Origin: Variovorax gracilis
Lineage (GTDB): Bacteria; Pseudomonadota; Gammaproteobacteria; Burkholderiales; Burkholderiaceae_C
Reading direction: 5' to 3'
Assembly: GCF_030317115.1 (NCBI RefSeq)
Contig: NZ_JASZYF010000001.1
Location: 496,001 to 560,000, forward strand
DNA length: 64,000 nucleotides
The translations under genes and the position numbers were made by a program. A model generated the notes under the pieces. That model saw only the letters and a program-made list of their open reading frames with translations, did not search any database and was not told the origin of the DNA. Positions 8,931 to 19,936 of this stretch are shown here, in pieces; position 1 is the first letter of the stretch; the number at the start of each line of letters is the position of its first letter.

Positions 8931-9653
8931 ATGGACGACCCCATTCTTACCATCGAAGAACGTGAAGCGATCAACGGTGGTCGCTGGTTTTCTTCTCTCT
9001 CCCCATCACTGCGCCACGACATCCTCCGATGTGCTTTCGTCAAACGCTACAAGGACGGCGAGTTGATCGCCGCTCGCGGCGATCCGCCGGAGCAGTGGAT
9101 CGCCTGCGCAAAGGGCGCAGTGCGGGTGAGCTCGACCGCCGTGTCGGGCAAGCAGGTCACGCTGACCTACGTCGAGCCGGGCATCTGGTTCGGCGACGTG
9201 GCGATGTTCGACGGGGACCGGCGCACGCACGATGCGTATGCGCATGGCGACTCCACGATCCTCTGCGTGGCGCGTGCGGACTTCCAGAAGATCCTCGCGA
9301 ACCACGTCGAGCTCTACGAAGCGTTGATGCGCCTGCAGGCGCGGCGCATCCGCCAGTTGTTCGGGCTGGTCGAGGACCTCAACACCCTGCCCTTGCGCGC
9401 GCGCTTGGCCAAGCAACTCATCCACCTGGTTCGCAGCTATGGCGTGCCGAACCTCGCGGACGGCAGCCAGATGCGCATCGGCCTGCATCTCGCGCAGGAA
9501 GAGCTCGCCCAATTGCTCGGCGCATCGCGCCAGCGCGTCAACCAGGAACTGAAGGCCATGGAGCGCGAGGAAGCGATCCGCATCGAGCCGGGCGGCCTGG
9601 TCGTGCTGGACCGCGCCGCGCTGATGCGCATCTCGGAAGCCGACGACCAGTAA
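8931..9653 (+). CDS. Crp/Fnr-family transcriptional regulator
   Basis: A 240-residue regulator with an N-terminal cyclic-nucleotide-binding-type beta roll (about residues 25-130, including ELIAARGDPPEQWIACAKG) and a C-terminal Crp-type winged helix (EELAQLLGASRQRVNQELKAM). No Cys cluster of the FNR [4Fe-4S] type is seen at the N-terminus, so oxygen sensing by that route is unlikely; the ligand is unknown. The ATG at 8931 has AGGA 6 bp upstream. It sits inside the acyl-CoA gene run, 56 bp after the hydratase and 20 bp before the kinase-like gene, so it is a candidate local regulator of these genes. Confidence 0.87.
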   Translation: MDDPILTIEEREAINGGRWFSSLSPSLRHDILRCAFVKRYKDGELIAARGDPPEQWIACAKGAVRVSSTAVSGKQVTLTYVEPGIWFGDVAMFDGDRRTHDAYAHGDSTILCVARADFQKILANHVELYEALMRLQARRIRQLFGLVEDLNTLPLRARLAKQLIHLVRSYGVPNLADGSQMRIGLHLAQEELAQLLGASRQRVNQELKAMEREEAIRIEPGGLVVLDRAALMRISEADDQ

Positions 9654-9673
9654 ATCCAGAGATATCGAGAGAC

Positions 9674-10762
9674 ATGACCCAGGACTTCGACAATTTCGTC
9701 GGCACGCGTGCCGTTTCCCAACAGCACCTCGTCGACATCGATGCGCTGACCGCATGGCTCGAAAAGAACCTTGAAGGGTTCGAGGGGCCGCTCACGGTCG
9801 AGATGTTCAAGGGCGGGCAGTCCAACCCGACCTACAAGCTCATCACGCCGTCGCAAAGCTACGTGATGCGCGCGAAGCCGGGACCGGTCGCCAAGCTGCT
9901 GCCTTCTGCGCACGCGGTCGAGCGGGAGTTCAAGGTCATGAGCGGGCTTGCCGGCACCGACGTGCCGGTACCGCGGATGTACTGCCTGTGCGAGGACGAA
10001 GCCGTGATCGGCCGCGCCTTCTACGTGATGGAATTCATGGCGGGCCGCGTACTGTGGGACCAATCCCTCCCCGGCATGGACAACGCCGGACGCGCCGCCA
10101 TCTACGACGAGATGAACCGCGTCATCGCGGCGCTGCACACGGTGAAGTTCGCCGAGCGCGGCCTCGCCGACTACGGCAAGCCCGGCAACTACTTCGAGCG
10201 TCAGATCGGCCGCTGGAGCAAGCAGTACGTCGCATCGATCACGCAGCCCATCCCCGAAATGGATCGCCTGATGGAGTGGCTGCCGGCCCACATCCCGGCC
10301 AGCGCACGCGACGAGAAGATGAGCTCGATCGTGCACGGCGACTTCCGCCTCGACAACCTGATGTTCCACGCCACGGAGCCGCGCGCGATCGCCGTGCTCG
10401 ACTGGGAGCTGTCGACGCTGGGCCACCCGCTGGCGGACTTCAGCTATCACTGCATGGCCTGGCATATCCCGCACGCGATGTCGCGCGGCGTCGGCGGTCT
10501 TGACCTGAAGAGCCTCTCCATCCCGACGGAGAGCGAATACATCCAGCGCTACTGCGATCGCACCGGCCTCACGACGCCCGAGGCGCTGGCGCCGGACTGG
10601 AACTTCTACCTGGCCTACAACATGTTCCGCATCGCGGCGATCCTGCAAGGCATTGCCAAGCGGGTCGAGGCCGGCACCGCATCGAGCGAGCAAGCCGTGG
10701 CCTCTGGCCGCGGCGCGCGACCGATGGCCGAAATGGCCTGGCAATTCGCCAAGAAAGCATGA
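9674..10762 (+). CDS. Phosphotransferase of the ACAD10/ACAD11 kinase-domain type
   Basis: A 362-residue protein with the aminoglycoside-phosphotransferase/choline-kinase fold. Kinase motifs are visible: a glycine-containing nucleotide loop ([12 protein letters not shown]), the Brenner motif HGDFRLDN, and the metal-binding segment [16 protein letters not shown]. The last is the form found in the N-terminal half of eukaryotic ACAD10/ACAD11 and in LvaA of Pseudomonas levulinate catabolism, which are reported to phosphorylate 4-hydroxyacyl-CoA. The ACAD-type dehydrogenase lies 46 bp downstream, reproducing the ACAD11 domain order as two genes. A role in 4-hydroxyacyl-CoA breakdown is therefore a reasoned inference. 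Start ATG at 9674, with a purine-rich GAGAGA upstream. Confidence 0.85.
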   Translation: MTQDFDNFVGTRAVSQQHLVDIDALTAWLEKNLEGFEGPLTVEMFKGGQSNPTYKLITPSQSYVMRAKPGPVAKLLPSAHAVEREFKVMSGLAGTDVPVPRMYCLCEDEAVIGRAFYVMEFMAGRVLWDQSLPGMDNAGRAAIYDEMNRVIAALHTVKFAERGLADYGKPGNYFERQIGRWSKQYVASITQPIPEMDRLMEWLPAHIPASARDEKMSSIVHGDFRLDNLMFHATEPRAIAVLDWELSTLGHPLADFSYHCMAWHIPHAMSRGVGGLDLKSLSIPTESEYIQRYCDRTGLTTPEALAPDWNFYLAYNMFRIAAILQGIAKRVEAGTASSEQAVASGRGARPMAEMAWQFAKKA

Positions 10763-10808
10763 ACGGCGCGGCAACGGCCGCCTGACATCCCACCCACCTG
10801 GAGACGAC

Positions 10809-12080
<1,272 letters not shown>

Positions 12081-12208
12081 AGCTCGCCCCCAGGTTGCCC
12101 GCACTTCGTGCCGGGCGCCCGCCCCCGGGGGCAACTCCGGCGGATCGGCCGAGACGGATTCGCGGTGTTTCGCCAACGGGCCAGCCTTCGCCGACCAATG
12201 GCACCGCG

Positions 12209-12688
12209 TCAGAGCTTCTTTTGCAGGAACATGGCTGAACCGAAGGCCGGGTCGAGCTGGTAGTTGGCGAAGCCTTCGCGCTCGTAAGCCCGCAGCGCAC
12301 TCCGGTTGCCTGACAGCACTTCGAGCGTGAGCTTGCAAGCGCCTCTGGCGCGCGCCTCGGACTCCACGCGGGACAGCATGCGCTGCGTCAGCCGCTGGCC
12401 GCGATGACTGGCCAGGACGACGACGTCGTGGACGTTGACGAGCGGCTTGCAGGCGAAGGTCGAGAAGCCCTCGATGCAATTGACCAGCCCGACGGGCTGC
12501 TCGCCGTCGTACGCAAGGACGCTGAAGGCTTGCGGCCGCACGGCGAGCGCCTCGGGCAATCCCGCCATCGCCTCGGCTGAAAGCGGAGAGCCTCCGCCCG
12601 CGGGATCGCGCGCGTAGGCGTCCAGCAAGCCAACCAACGCGCGTGCATGTGCGGGATTGCGATAGTCCGCCATCACGATATCGACCAT
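12209..12688 (-). CDS. GNAT-family N-acetyltransferase
   Basis: A 159-residue acetyl-CoA-dependent acetyltransferase of the GNAT fold. The acetyl-CoA-binding motif A is visible as VLASHRGQRLTQRMLSRVE, followed by the motif-B region LEVLSGNRSALRAYEREGF. The ATG at 12688 is preferred to an upstream in-frame start, because the sequence between them lies inside glmM and because AGGAGG, at the very end of glmM, sits 10 bp upstream. It begins 5 bp after the glmM stop, so it is probably the last gene of the ftsH-folP-glmM-GNAT run. The substrate is unknown. It converges with the acyl-CoA dehydrogenase gene. Confidence 0.83.
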   Translation of the reverse strand: MVDIVMADYRNPAHARALVGLLDAYARDPAGGGSPLSAEAMAGLPEALAVRPQAFSVLAYDGEQPVGLVNCIEGFSTFACKPLVNVHDVVVLASHRGQRLTQRMLSRVESEARARGACKLTLEVLSGNRSALRAYEREGFANYQLDPAFGSAMFLQKKL

Positions 12689-12693
12689 CGCGC

Positions 12694-14028
12694 TCAACCC
12701 TCCTGGACGGCCGCCACCAGACGCTGCGCGCAAGCTTCGGCTTGCGCCGCGTCGCGCGCCTCGACCATGACGCGCAGCAATGGCTCGGTGCCGCTTGCGC
12801 GAATCAACACGCGCCCACCATCACCCAGCTCAGCCTCTGCGCGCTGCGTCTCGGCAGCCAGCGAGGCGTTGGATTTCCAGTCCTGTCCGTCGGCGAGACG
12901 CACGTTAATGAGCGTTTGAGGAAACAGCGTCACCCCGTCCAGCAGTTCAGCCACGCTTCTGCCGCTTCGCACGCAAGCTTGCAGCACCTGCAACGCGCTC
13001 ACGATGCCGTCCCCCGTCGTGTGGCGATCGAGAGCGAGCAGGTGGCCCGAGCCCTCTCCGCCCAGCAGCCAACGGCGCTTCTCGAGCTCTTCCAGCACGT
13101 AGCGATCGCCGACCTTGGCGCGCACGAAATCGATGCCCTGACCCTTCAGTGCCATCTCGACGGCCTTGTTGGTCATCAGAGTGCCGACGACACCCGCAGG
13201 CTTCTCGCCGCGAGCGATGCGCTCCATCGCCATCAGGTACAGAAGCTCGTCGCCATTGAACAGGCGCCCGCTGGCATCGACGAGTTGCAGCCGATCGGCG
13301 TCGCCGTCGAGTGCAATGCCGTACTCGGCACCCTGTGCCTTGACGGCATCGATCAGCGCCTGCGGATGGGTGGCGCCGAAACCCTTGTTGATGTTGAGGC
13401 CGTCGGGCGCACAACCGATGCTCGTTACCTCCGCGCCCAATTCATGGAACACGGACGGCGCCACCTGGTAGGCCGCACCGTGCGCCGCATCGATGACGAG
13501 CTTGTGCCCGCGCAGGGTCAGGTCGTTGGCGAAGGTACTCTTGCAGAACTCAATATAGCGTCCCGGTGCATCGTTGAGGCGCCGCGCCTTGCCCAGGGTC
13601 TTGGAGTCGACCCACACGGGCGGCTCCTTAAGGACGGCTTCGACGGCCAGCTCCCACTCATCGCTGAGCTTGGTGCCCTGGGCGCTGAAGAACTTGATCC
13701 CGTTGTCCGGATACGCGTTGTGGCTCGCACTGATCACGACGCCCAGGCTCGCACGCTGTGCGCGCGTGAGATAGGCCACGCCGGGTGTCGGCAACGGCCC
13801 GAGCAGCACGACGTCCACGCCAGCGGAGTTGAAGCCCGATTCCAGCGCCGATTCGAGCATGTAGCCGGAAATGCGTGTGTCCTTGCCGATCAGCACGGTC
13901 GGGCGCGACTCGGTCTTCTTGAGCACACGGCCCACGGCATGCGCGAGGCGCAGCACGAAATCGGGTGTGATCGGCGGCTGCCCGACCGTTCCGCGAATGC
14001 CGTCGGTGCCGAAATATTCTCTTGTCAT
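12694..14028 (-). CDS. glmM: Phosphoglucosamine mutase
   Basis: Interconverts glucosamine 6-phosphate and glucosamine 1-phosphate for UDP-GlcNAc, the precursor of peptidoglycan and lipopolysaccharide. The 444 residues match the family. It opens with [12 protein letters not shown]. The phosphorylated serine is Ser102 in [15 protein letters not shown], the metal loop reads LDGDADRLQ, and the phosphate-binding loop near the C-terminus reads [12 protein letters not shown]. The start ATG at 14028 overlaps the folP TGA (ATGA), which argues against the upstream in-frame ATG inside folP. The conserved ftsH-folP-glmM order supports the call. Confidence 0.97.
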   Translation of the reverse strand: MTREYFGTDGIRGTVGQPPITPDFVLRLAHAVGRVLKKTESRPTVLIGKDTRISGYMLESALESGFNSAGVDVVLLGPLPTPGVAYLTRAQRASLGVVISASHNAYPDNGIKFFSAQGTKLSDEWELAVEAVLKEPPVWVDSKTLGKARRLNDAPGRYIEFCKSTFANDLTLRGHKLVIDAAHGAAYQVAPSVFHELGAEVTSIGCAPDGLNINKGFGATHPQALIDAVKAQGAEYGIALDGDADRLQLVDASGRLFNGDELLYLMAMERIARGEKPAGVVGTLMTNKAVEMALKGQGIDFVRAKVGDRYVLEELEKRRWLLGGEGSGHLLALDRHTTGDGIVSALQVLQACVRSGRSVAELLDGVTLFPQTLINVRLADGQDWKSNASLAAETQRAEAELGDGGRVLIRASGTEPLLRVMVEARDAAQAEACAQRLVAAVQEG

Positions 14029-14885
14029 TGAATTGATACCTTTCCCTGTTGTTGTCGTTTCATCGCGCGCCATACCGCCAACGCGGCAACGGTTTCGCGC
14101 ACATCATGCACGCGCAGGATCGTCGCGCCCTGCTCGACGGCGAGTACAGCCGCAGCCACGCTCGGCACCATCCGTTGGCCAGCCGCCTCGATGCCGGTGA
14201 CCGCGCCCAGCGAAGACTTGCGTGACCACCCGGCGAGCACAGGCCAGCCCGAGGCCAGCAACTCGCGCTGGCGCGCGAGCAAGTCGAAATTCTGTTCCAC
14301 GGTCTTGCCGAAGCCAATGCCTGGGTCGAGCACGATGCGGGAAGCATCGACGCCAAGCGCCAGCAGCGCCCTTGCGTGCGCTTCGAGGAATGCGCGCACC
14401 GCCGGGACTACATCCCCCTGCATGGGGGCCGTCTGCATGGTCTGGGGATCGCGGTGCATGTGCATCAGGCAGACGCCGCACGCCGGATGGGCAGCGACCG
14501 CCTCCAAGGCACCCGGCTGGCGCAACGCCCAGACGTCGTTGACGATGTCCGCGCCGAGGTCCAGCACCGCGCGCATCACTTCGGGCTTGTAGGTGTCGAC
14601 GGAGACGGGCACCTGAAGCTTCACCGCCTCGCGCACCACCGGCAGCACCCGCGCCAGCTCGGCTTCGAGCGGTACGGCCGGGCTGCCCGGTCGCGTCGAC
14701 TCCCCGCCGATGTCCAGGATGTCCGCGCCCTCGTCGATCAACTGGGCGCAATGACGCACGGCGGCTTCGGTCGATGCGTGTTCTCCTCCATCAGAGAACG
14801 AATCGGGCGTGACGTTGACGATGCCCATCACCCGCGGCTCTGCCAGGTCGATGGCAAAGCGCGCGGTGCGCCAGACCGCCGTCAT
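14025..14885 (-). CDS. folP: Dihydropteroate synthase
   Basis: Condenses p-aminobenzoate with dihydropterin pyrophosphate in folate synthesis; the sulfonamide target. The 286 residues contain [15 protein letters not shown] (pyrophosphate/Mg loop), [20 protein letters not shown] and the C-terminal GWSRKSSLG and RVHDVRETV segments. The start is the ATG at 14885, with a GGGGGTG stretch just upstream. The stop overlaps the glmM start. An intrinsic terminator lies only 14 bp upstream of this start, between ftsH and folP, so expression depends on read-through or on a promoter inside ftsH. Confidence 0.96.
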   Translation of the reverse strand: MTAVWRTARFAIDLAEPRVMGIVNVTPDSFSDGGEHASTEAAVRHCAQLIDEGADILDIGGESTRPGSPAVPLEAELARVLPVVREAVKLQVPVSVDTYKPEVMRAVLDLGADIVNDVWALRQPGALEAVAAHPACGVCLMHMHRDPQTMQTAPMQGDVVPAVRAFLEAHARALLALGVDASRIVLDPGIGFGKTVEQNFDLLARQRELLASGWPVLAGWSRKSSLGAVTGIEAAGQRMVPSVAAAVLAVEQGATILRVHDVRETVAALAVWRAMKRQQQGKVSIQ

Positions 14886-14898
14886 GGCTCACCCCCAC

Positions 14899-14925
14899 GA
14901 AAAAACGGGGCCAGAGGCCCCGTTG
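14899..14925 (-). terminator. Intrinsic terminator between ftsH and folP
   Basis: On the minus strand a perfect 9-bp stem (AACGGGGCC with GGCCCCGTT, 3-nt loop at 14913-14915) is followed by a run of T. It ends the ftsH message about 20 bp after its stop codon and lies immediately before the folP ribosome site. Confidence 0.85.
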
Positions 14926-14943
14926 ATTGCCAAAGCGCCATGC

Positions 14944-16863
14944 TCAGGCCGCGGTCGGCGCCGGATCGGGATTCACCGCCGGCGTACCGCCACTGCCACC
15001 GCCGCTGCCCGATGGCGGAATGCGCGGCGTCCAATCCTTGGGCGGACGCGGTGCGCGACCGGCCATGATGTCGTCGAGCTGCTCGGTGTCGATGGTTTCC
15101 CATTCGAGCAAGGCCTTGGCCATCGCATGCATCTTGTCGCTGTTCTCCTCGATCAGGCGGCGCGCCAGGGCGTACTGCTCGTCGATGATGCGGCGCACCT
15201 CGGCATCGACCTTCTGCATGGTCGACTCGCTCATGTTGGTGGTCTTGGTGACCGAACGGCCCAGGAACACCTCGCCTTCGTTCTCGGCATACACCATCGG
15301 CCCCAGTGATTCGGTCATGCCGTAGCGCATCACCATGTCGCGGGCGATCTGCGTGGCACGTTCGAAGTCATTGCTGGCGCCGGTGGTCATCTGGTGCATG
15401 AACACCTCTTCGGCGATGCGGCCGCCGAACAGCATGCTGATCTGGTTCAGCATGTACTCGCGGTCGTAGCTGTAGCGGTCCTGCGCGGGGAGGCTCATGG
15501 TCACGCCAAGGGCGCGGCCGCGCGGAATGATCGTCACCTTGTGAACCGGATCGCACTTGGGCAGCAACTTGCCGATGAGCGCGTGGCCAGACTCGTGGTA
15601 GGCCGTGTTGCGGCGCTCTTCCTCGGGCATCACCATGCTCTTGCGCTCGGGGCCCATGAAGATCTTGTCCTTGGCCTTCTCGAAGTCCTGCATCTCGACG
15701 ACGCGCGCATTGCGGCGCGCCGCCATCAGCGCAGCTTCGTTGCACAGGTTGGCCAGGTCGGCGCCCGACATGCCCGGCGTGCCGCGCGCGATGATGCTCG
15801 GATTCACGTCCTGGCCCAGCGGCACCTTGCGCATGTGGACGTTGAGGATCTGCTCGCGGCCGCGGATGTCCGGCAGCGTCACGTACACCTGGCGGTCGAA
15901 ACGTCCCGGGCGCAGCAGTGCGGCGTCGAGGATGTCCGGACGGTTGGTCGCGGCCACCACGATCACGCCGAGGTTGGTTTCGAAACCGTCCATCTCGACC
16001 AGCATCTGGTTCAAGGTCTGCTCGCGCTCATCATTGCCGCCGCCGAGGCCAGCGCCACGCTGACGGCCGACCGCATCGATTTCATCGATGAAGATGATGC
16101 AGGGAGCGTTCTTCTTGGCGTTCTCGAACATGTCGCGCACACGGGCAGCACCCACGCCGACGAACATTTCGACGAAGTCGGAGCCGGAGATCGAGAAGAA
16201 AGGAACCTTGGCCTCGCCGGCGATGCTCTTGGCGAGCAAGGTCTTGCCGGTGCCGGGAGGGCCGACCAGCAGCAGGCCGCGCGGAATGCGGCCGCCGAGC
16301 TTCTGGAACTTGGCCGGGTCCTTCAGGAAGTCGACGACTTCCTTGACTTCTTCCTTGGCCTCGTCGCAGCCCGCGACGTCGGCGAACGTGACCTGGTTGT
16401 TGTTCTCGTCGAGCATGCGGGCCTTGCTCTTGCCGAAGCTGAAGGCGCCGCCCTTGCCGCCGCCCTGCATCTGCCGCATGAAGTAGACCCAGACTCCAAT
16501 CAGGAGCAGCATCGGTCCCCAGCTCACGAGCAGCGTCATGAGGAGCGAGCCCTCTTCGCGCGGCTTGACATCGAACTTGACGTTGTTGGCGATCAGGTCG
16601 CCGACCAGGCCGCGGTCGAGGTAGGTGGCCGTCGTCCGGATCTTGCGGTCGTCATTGGTGATGGCGACGATCTCGCTGCCGCCCTGGCCTTCCTGGATCG
16701 TGGCGCTCTTGATGCGGTTGTTGCGAACTTCCTCGAGGAAGTCGGAATAGCCGATGTTGCCTGCGCCGGCGACGCCGCGGGTGTCGAACTGCTTGAACAC
16801 AGTGAACAACACCATCGCAATGACGAGCCAGACGGCAACTTTGGAAAACCACTGATTGTTCAA
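14944..16863 (-). CDS. ftsH: ATP-dependent zinc metalloprotease FtsH
   Basis: Membrane-anchored AAA+ protease that degrades misfolded membrane proteins and, in E. coli, LpxC and sigma-32. The 639 residues show two N-terminal membrane helices (about 10-24 and 107-128) around a periplasmic domain, Walker A GPPGTGKT at 201-208, Walker [12 protein letters not shown], and the zinc site HESGH near residue 420. The start is a TTG at 16863 giving [11 protein letters not shown], the conserved N-terminus, with GGAG upstream; no ATG is available in that region. rlmE lies 166 bp upstream on the same strand. An intrinsic terminator follows the gene. Confidence 0.97.
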   Translation of the reverse strand: MNNQWFSKVAVWLVIAMVLFTVFKQFDTRGVAGAGNIGYSDFLEEVRNNRIKSATIQEGQGGSEIVAITNDDRKIRTTATYLDRGLVGDLIANNVKFDVKPREEGSLLMTLLVSWGPMLLLIGVWVYFMRQMQGGGKGGAFSFGKSKARMLDENNNQVTFADVAGCDEAKEEVKEVVDFLKDPAKFQKLGGRIPRGLLLVGPPGTGKTLLAKSIAGEAKVPFFSISGSDFVEMFVGVGAARVRDMFENAKKNAPCIIFIDEIDAVGRQRGAGLGGGNDEREQTLNQMLVEMDGFETNLGVIVVAATNRPDILDAALLRPGRFDRQVYVTLPDIRGREQILNVHMRKVPLGQDVNPSIIARGTPGMSGADLANLCNEAALMAARRNARVVEMQDFEKAKDKIFMGPERKSMVMPEEERRNTAYHESGHALIGKLLPKCDPVHKVTIIPRGRALGVTMSLPAQDRYSYDREYMLNQISMLFGGRIAEEVFMHQMTTGASNDFERATQIARDMVMRYGMTESLGPMVYAENEGEVFLGRSVTKTTNMSESTMQKVDAEVRRIIDEQYALARRLIEENSDKMHAMAKALLEWETIDTEQLDDIMAGRAPRPPKDWTPRIPPSGSGGGSGGTPAVNPDPAPTAA

Positions 16864-17029
16864 ACGAAGCTCCAGTCGAAAGCGCGTGGTACGAAAAACA
16901 AAAACGCGCTGTGGGCACGCAATTGGCGGCTATTTTAGGCTTTTCAACCCGCGAAACACCCTGATTTCCCTATAGCAGCCACAGGGTGCAAGCGGTTTTA
17001 GGCGCAATCGTGAGGGATGCATCCGGGTA

Positions 17030-17698
17030 TCAATTCGTATCCGCTGCCTTGAGGCCGATGCCCACCATGAAGGTTTCGGACGATTTGTCGCGGGAAGCCT
17101 TGGGTTTGATTGGCTTCACGATGCGGAAATTGTCCTTGAAGAGCTTCGTCAGTTCGCTGTAGCCGCTGCCGTGGAACAGCTTGGCGACCAGCGCGCCTTC
17201 GGGCTTCATGTGGTGGTGCGCGAAGTCGATCGCAAGCTCGATCAGGTGCGAGACGCGGGCGGCATCCGCGGATGCGATGCCGGACAGGTTCGGCGCCATG
17301 TCCGACACGACCACATCGGCCAGACGGCCATCCATCACCTGGGTCAACCGCTCCAGCACGTCGGCTTCGCGGAAGTCGCCCTGGAGGAAGGTCACGCCTT
17401 CGATCGGCTCCATGGGCAGGATGTCGAGCGCGATGATGGTTCCGGCCAACTCTCCCGCGGCCGCACCGTCGGGCGACATGCGGCGACGGACGTACTGGCT
17501 CCAGGCACCGGGCGTGGAGCCGAGGTCGACGACCAGGTGGCCGGGCTTGATCAGCCCCAGCGTCTCGTCGATTTCCTTCAGTTTGTAGGCGGCCCGCGCC
17601 CGATAACCCTCCCGCGTGGCGAGTTTGACGTACGGGTCATTGATGTGATCGTGCAGCCACGCCTTGTTGACCTTCTTGCTTTTCGGTTTGGGATTCAT
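17030..17698 (-). CDS. rlmE: 23S rRNA 2'-O-ribose U2552 methyltransferase
   Basis: SAM-dependent methyltransferase that modifies U2552 of 23S rRNA late in 50S assembly. The 222 residues begin with a basic tail ([15 protein letters not shown]) and contain the SAM motif [18 protein letters not shown], the acidic segment [11 protein letters not shown] and the C-terminal [11 protein letters not shown]; the catalytic K-D-K-E tetrad positions of the FtsJ family are consistent with these. The ATG at 17698 is the family start. It is divergent from yhbY by 20 bp, as in many Proteobacteria, and precedes ftsH. Confidence 0.95.
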   Translation of the reverse strand: MNPKPKSKKVNKAWLHDHINDPYVKLATREGYRARAAYKLKEIDETLGLIKPGHLVVDLGSTPGAWSQYVRRRMSPDGAAAGELAGTIIALDILPMEPIEGVTFLQGDFREADVLERLTQVMDGRLADVVVSDMAPNLSGIASADAARVSHLIELAIDFAHHHMKPEGALVAKLFHGSGYSELTKLFKDNFRIVKPIKPKASRDKSSETFMVGIGLKAADTN

Positions 17699-17718
17699 TG
17701 ACGCTCGATAATACGGGG

Positions 17719-18198
17719 ATGCCCGCCATTCAACTTACCCCTGCGCAGCGCAAGGTGCACCGCTCCGAAGCGCACCATCTGGACCCGATCGTCATGATCG
17801 GCGGCGACGGGCTGACGCCGGCCGTCAAGAAGGAAGCCGACGCCGCGCTCAAGGCCCATGGCCTGATCAAGGTGCGCGTGTTTTCCGACGACCGGACTGC
17901 CCGCGAAGCCATGCTTCAGACACTGGCCGACGAACTGGACGCAGCGCCGATCCAGCACATCGGCAAGTTGCTCGTACTCTGGCGGCCCATTCCCGAAAAG
18001 GAACGGGAAATCGACGAAGACCGCATGCCCGGTCCACGTGATGTCAAGGTCATCAAGTACAGCAAGCGTGCCGGTCAACGCCCCGAAATCAAGACCTTGC
18101 GCGTTCTCGGCAACCAGCGCCTCACGCCTGGCGGCACGATCAAGCGCGCCAAGGCCCGCAAGCCGCTGTCGGTGAAGAAGCGGCGTCAGGCGGACTGA
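17719..18198 (+). CDS. yhbY: YhbY-family RNA-binding protein (CRM domain)
   Basis: A 159-residue protein with an N-terminal CRM domain, an RNA-binding fold linked to pre-50S ribosomal particles. The domain opens with [18 protein letters not shown] and carries the GxxG-like loop GGDGLTPAV. The C-terminal extension of about 60 residues is very basic ([16 protein letters not shown]). The ATG at 17719 follows GGGG and is preferred to an upstream in-frame ATG that would overlap the rlmE start codon. It is divergent from rlmE, the standard neighbour. A glycosyltransferase gene starts 2 bp after its stop. Confidence 0.9.
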   Translation: MPAIQLTPAQRKVHRSEAHHLDPIVMIGGDGLTPAVKKEADAALKAHGLIKVRVFSDDRTAREAMLQTLADELDAAPIQHIGKLLVLWRPIPEKEREIDEDRMPGPRDVKVIKYSKRAGQRPEIKTLRVLGNQRLTPGGTIKRAKARKPLSVKKRRQAD

Positions 18199-18200
18199 GG

Positions 18201-18968
18201 ATGCCGAGCGAGACAGCGGCCCGACCGCAGCAGCGGCACATCCTGTGCATGAAGTGGGGCACGAAATACGGGCCCGACTATGTCAATCGCCTTTACGCCA
18301 TGGTCCGCCGCCATCTGAGCGGCGACTTCAAGTTCGTGTGCCTGACCGATGACAGCAAGGGCATCCGCAGCGAAGTGGAATGCTTTCCGATCCCCCCGCT
18401 GAACCTGGAACTCGCTCCGGGACAGGTCGACCGGGCATGGAAGAAGCTGACCACCTTCGAGCAGGATCTTCATGGACTGCGAGGCACGGCGCTCTTCGTC
18501 GACCTCGATGTGGTGGTGGTCGGCAATCTGGACGAATTCTTCGAGTACCCGGGCGAATTCCTGATCATTCACGACTACGAGCGCCCCTGGCGTCGTCGGC
18601 GCATCACCGGCAACTCGTCGGTGTACCGTTTTGAACTGGGTGCACATCCTGACGTGCTTGCGCATTTCCGCCAGAACATGGACGCCGTTCAAGCCGAGTT
18701 CCGCAACGAGCAGACCTACCTCTCGGATTTCATGTTCCGCAAAGGCACGCTCGCCTACTGGCCCGAGGCATGGTGTCCAAGCTTCAAGTACCACGGGATT
18801 CCGACCTGGCCGACCAACTACTGGCGCGAGCCCTTTGTGCCGGAAGGCGCGAAGATCATGGTGTTCCACGGGGAATGCAACCCGCCCGACGCGCTGGCGG
18901 GGCGGCGCAACCGGCGCTTCCGGTTCATCCGCCCGGCGCGCTGGATCACGCAGTTCTGGAAGGCCTGA
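18201..18968 (+). CDS. Probable glycosyltransferase with DxD motif
   Basis: A 255-residue GT-A-type glycosyltransferase-like protein. The N-terminal segment HILCMKWGTKYGPDYVNRLYAM, the CLTDDS strand, the metal-binding motif FVDLDVVVVGNLD near residue 100 and the late segments SFKYHGIPTWP and MVFHGECNPPDA fit proteins distantly like family 8. No signal peptide or membrane helix is visible, so a cytoplasmic enzyme using a nucleotide sugar is likely. The acceptor is unknown. The start lies 2 bp after the yhbY stop, with GAGG overlapping the stop region, so the two are co-translated although no functional link is evident. Confidence 0.72.
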   Translation: MPSETAARPQQRHILCMKWGTKYGPDYVNRLYAMVRRHLSGDFKFVCLTDDSKGIRSEVECFPIPPLNLELAPGQVDRAWKKLTTFEQDLHGLRGTALFVDLDVVVVGNLDEFFEYPGEFLIIHDYERPWRRRRITGNSSVYRFELGAHPDVLAHFRQNMDAVQAEFRNEQTYLSDFMFRKGTLAYWPEAWCPSFKYHGIPTWPTNYWREPFVPEGAKIMVFHGECNPPDALAGRRNRRFRFIRPARWITQFWKA

Positions 18969-19382
18969 TCAGGCCTGGCGGCGTCCCATTCGCCAGAGCA
19001 GGACACCGGCGCACACCCACTGGCCGAGGTACATCGCGCTCCCGAGCGAGTGCCATAGCCTGAGGTTCTCGCGCGCCAGGATGCGCGGCGAGACGGCATA
19101 TTGCTGCAGCAGCGCCAGCAACAGCGCCGTGATGATCAGGAAGATCGCCGTCCGAGCCGGCCCTTCGACCCGGTCTCCTCCTTGTGCGCGGAAGTGAACC
19201 AGAAGCACCAGACCGCACCCAAGCGCCACCCAGGTCTGCGCCGCGAACAGTTGCCCGGCGAAGTTGCCGGCGACCGCCGGATTGCCCAGCCGGGCGAAAA
19301 GCATCGGCACCACGAGGAATCCGATCGTCGTCAGGCTGCCCCACCAGAGGGCAGCGAGAAGCAGAGCGATGCGGTTCTTCAA
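18969..19382 (-). CDS. DUF4149-family membrane protein
   Basis: A 137-residue protein with four hydrophobic segments: near residues 5-28, 46-62, 80-98 and 115-132. The opening ALLLAALWWGSLTTIGFLVVPMLFARL and the placement next to greA match the DUF4149 membrane family common in Burkholderiales. Its function is unknown. The start is a TTG at 19382, 13 bp after the greA stop; no in-frame ATG precedes the first membrane helix. It converges with the glycosyltransferase gene, with adjacent 3' ends. Confidence 0.75.
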   Translation of the reverse strand: MKNRIALLLAALWWGSLTTIGFLVVPMLFARLGNPAVAGNFAGQLFAAQTWVALGCGLVLLVHFRAQGGDRVEGPARTAIFLIITALLLALLQQYAVSPRILARENLRLWHSLGSAMYLGQWVCAGVLLWRMGRRQA

Positions 19383-19395
19383 TGCGCCTGCCGGA

Positions 19396-19872
19396 TCAGA
19401 GATAGCTCACAGCGACGATCTCGAAGCGCTTGATGCCGCCCGGCGCCTGCACTTCGGCGGTATCGCCCTCTTCCTTGCCGATCAGCGCGCGCGCGATCGG
19501 GCTGGAGACGTTGATCAGCCCCAGCTTCAAGTCGGCTTCATCTTCGCCGACGATCTGGTATTTGACGGCTTCGCCCGTCTTCTCGTCCTCGAGTTCGACC
19601 GTGGATCCGAACACGACCTTGCCGCCCGCATCGAGCGCGGCCGGATCGATGATCTGCGCCGCCGAGAGCTTGCCCTCGATGTCCTGGATACGCCCTTCGA
19701 TGAAGCCCTGGCGATCCTTGGCTGCTTCGTACTCTGCGTTTTCGCTCAAATCGCCCTGCGCGCGGGCTTCGGCGATCGAGTTGATGACCCACGGGCGGTC
19801 GACCGTCTTGAGTCGTTGAAGTTCTTCGCGCAGCTTTTCTGCGCCACGCTTGGTGATGGGAATGGTGGCCAC
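19396..19872 (-). CDS. greA: Transcription elongation factor GreA
   Basis: Rescues backtracked RNA polymerase by stimulating transcript cleavage. The 158 residues have the N-terminal coiled coil ([21 protein letters not shown]) and the acidic tip [20 protein letters not shown], followed by the C-terminal FKBP-like domain ([14 protein letters not shown]). The start is a GTG at 19872 with GGAG 7 bp upstream. The carB-(Kdo hydroxylase)-greA order is a variant of the common carAB-greA arrangement. A strong hairpin lies between the upstream gene and this start. Confidence 0.97.
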   Translation of the reverse strand: MATIPITKRGAEKLREELQRLKTVDRPWVINSIAEARAQGDLSENAEYEAAKDRQGFIEGRIQDIEGKLSAAQIIDPAALDAGGKVVFGSTVELEDEKTGEAVKYQIVGEDEADLKLGLINVSSPIARALIGKEEGDTAEVQAPGGIKRFEIVAVSYL

Positions 19873-19893
19873 GTTGTTGCTCCAGAAAGCGAA

Positions 19894-19919
19894 ACCGCCG
19901 AACGCTGCCGTTCGGCGGT
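19894..19919 (-). terminator. Perfect 11-bp hairpin upstream of greA, possible weak terminator
   Basis: ACCGCCGAACG (19894-19904) pairs exactly with 19909-19919 around a 4-nt loop. On the minus strand the stem is followed only by a broken T-rich stretch (TTCGCTTTC), so it may attenuate transcription from the Kdo hydroxylase gene into greA rather than end it fully. Confidence 0.5.
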
Positions 19920-19936
19920 CGATGGGAGAGAAAGGA

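Noticed and set aside
16864..17029. Heat-shock type promoter upstream of ftsH
   Set aside because: CTTG- and TATAGG-like elements exist, but their spacing does not fit sigma-32 or sigma-70 promoters well enough to call.
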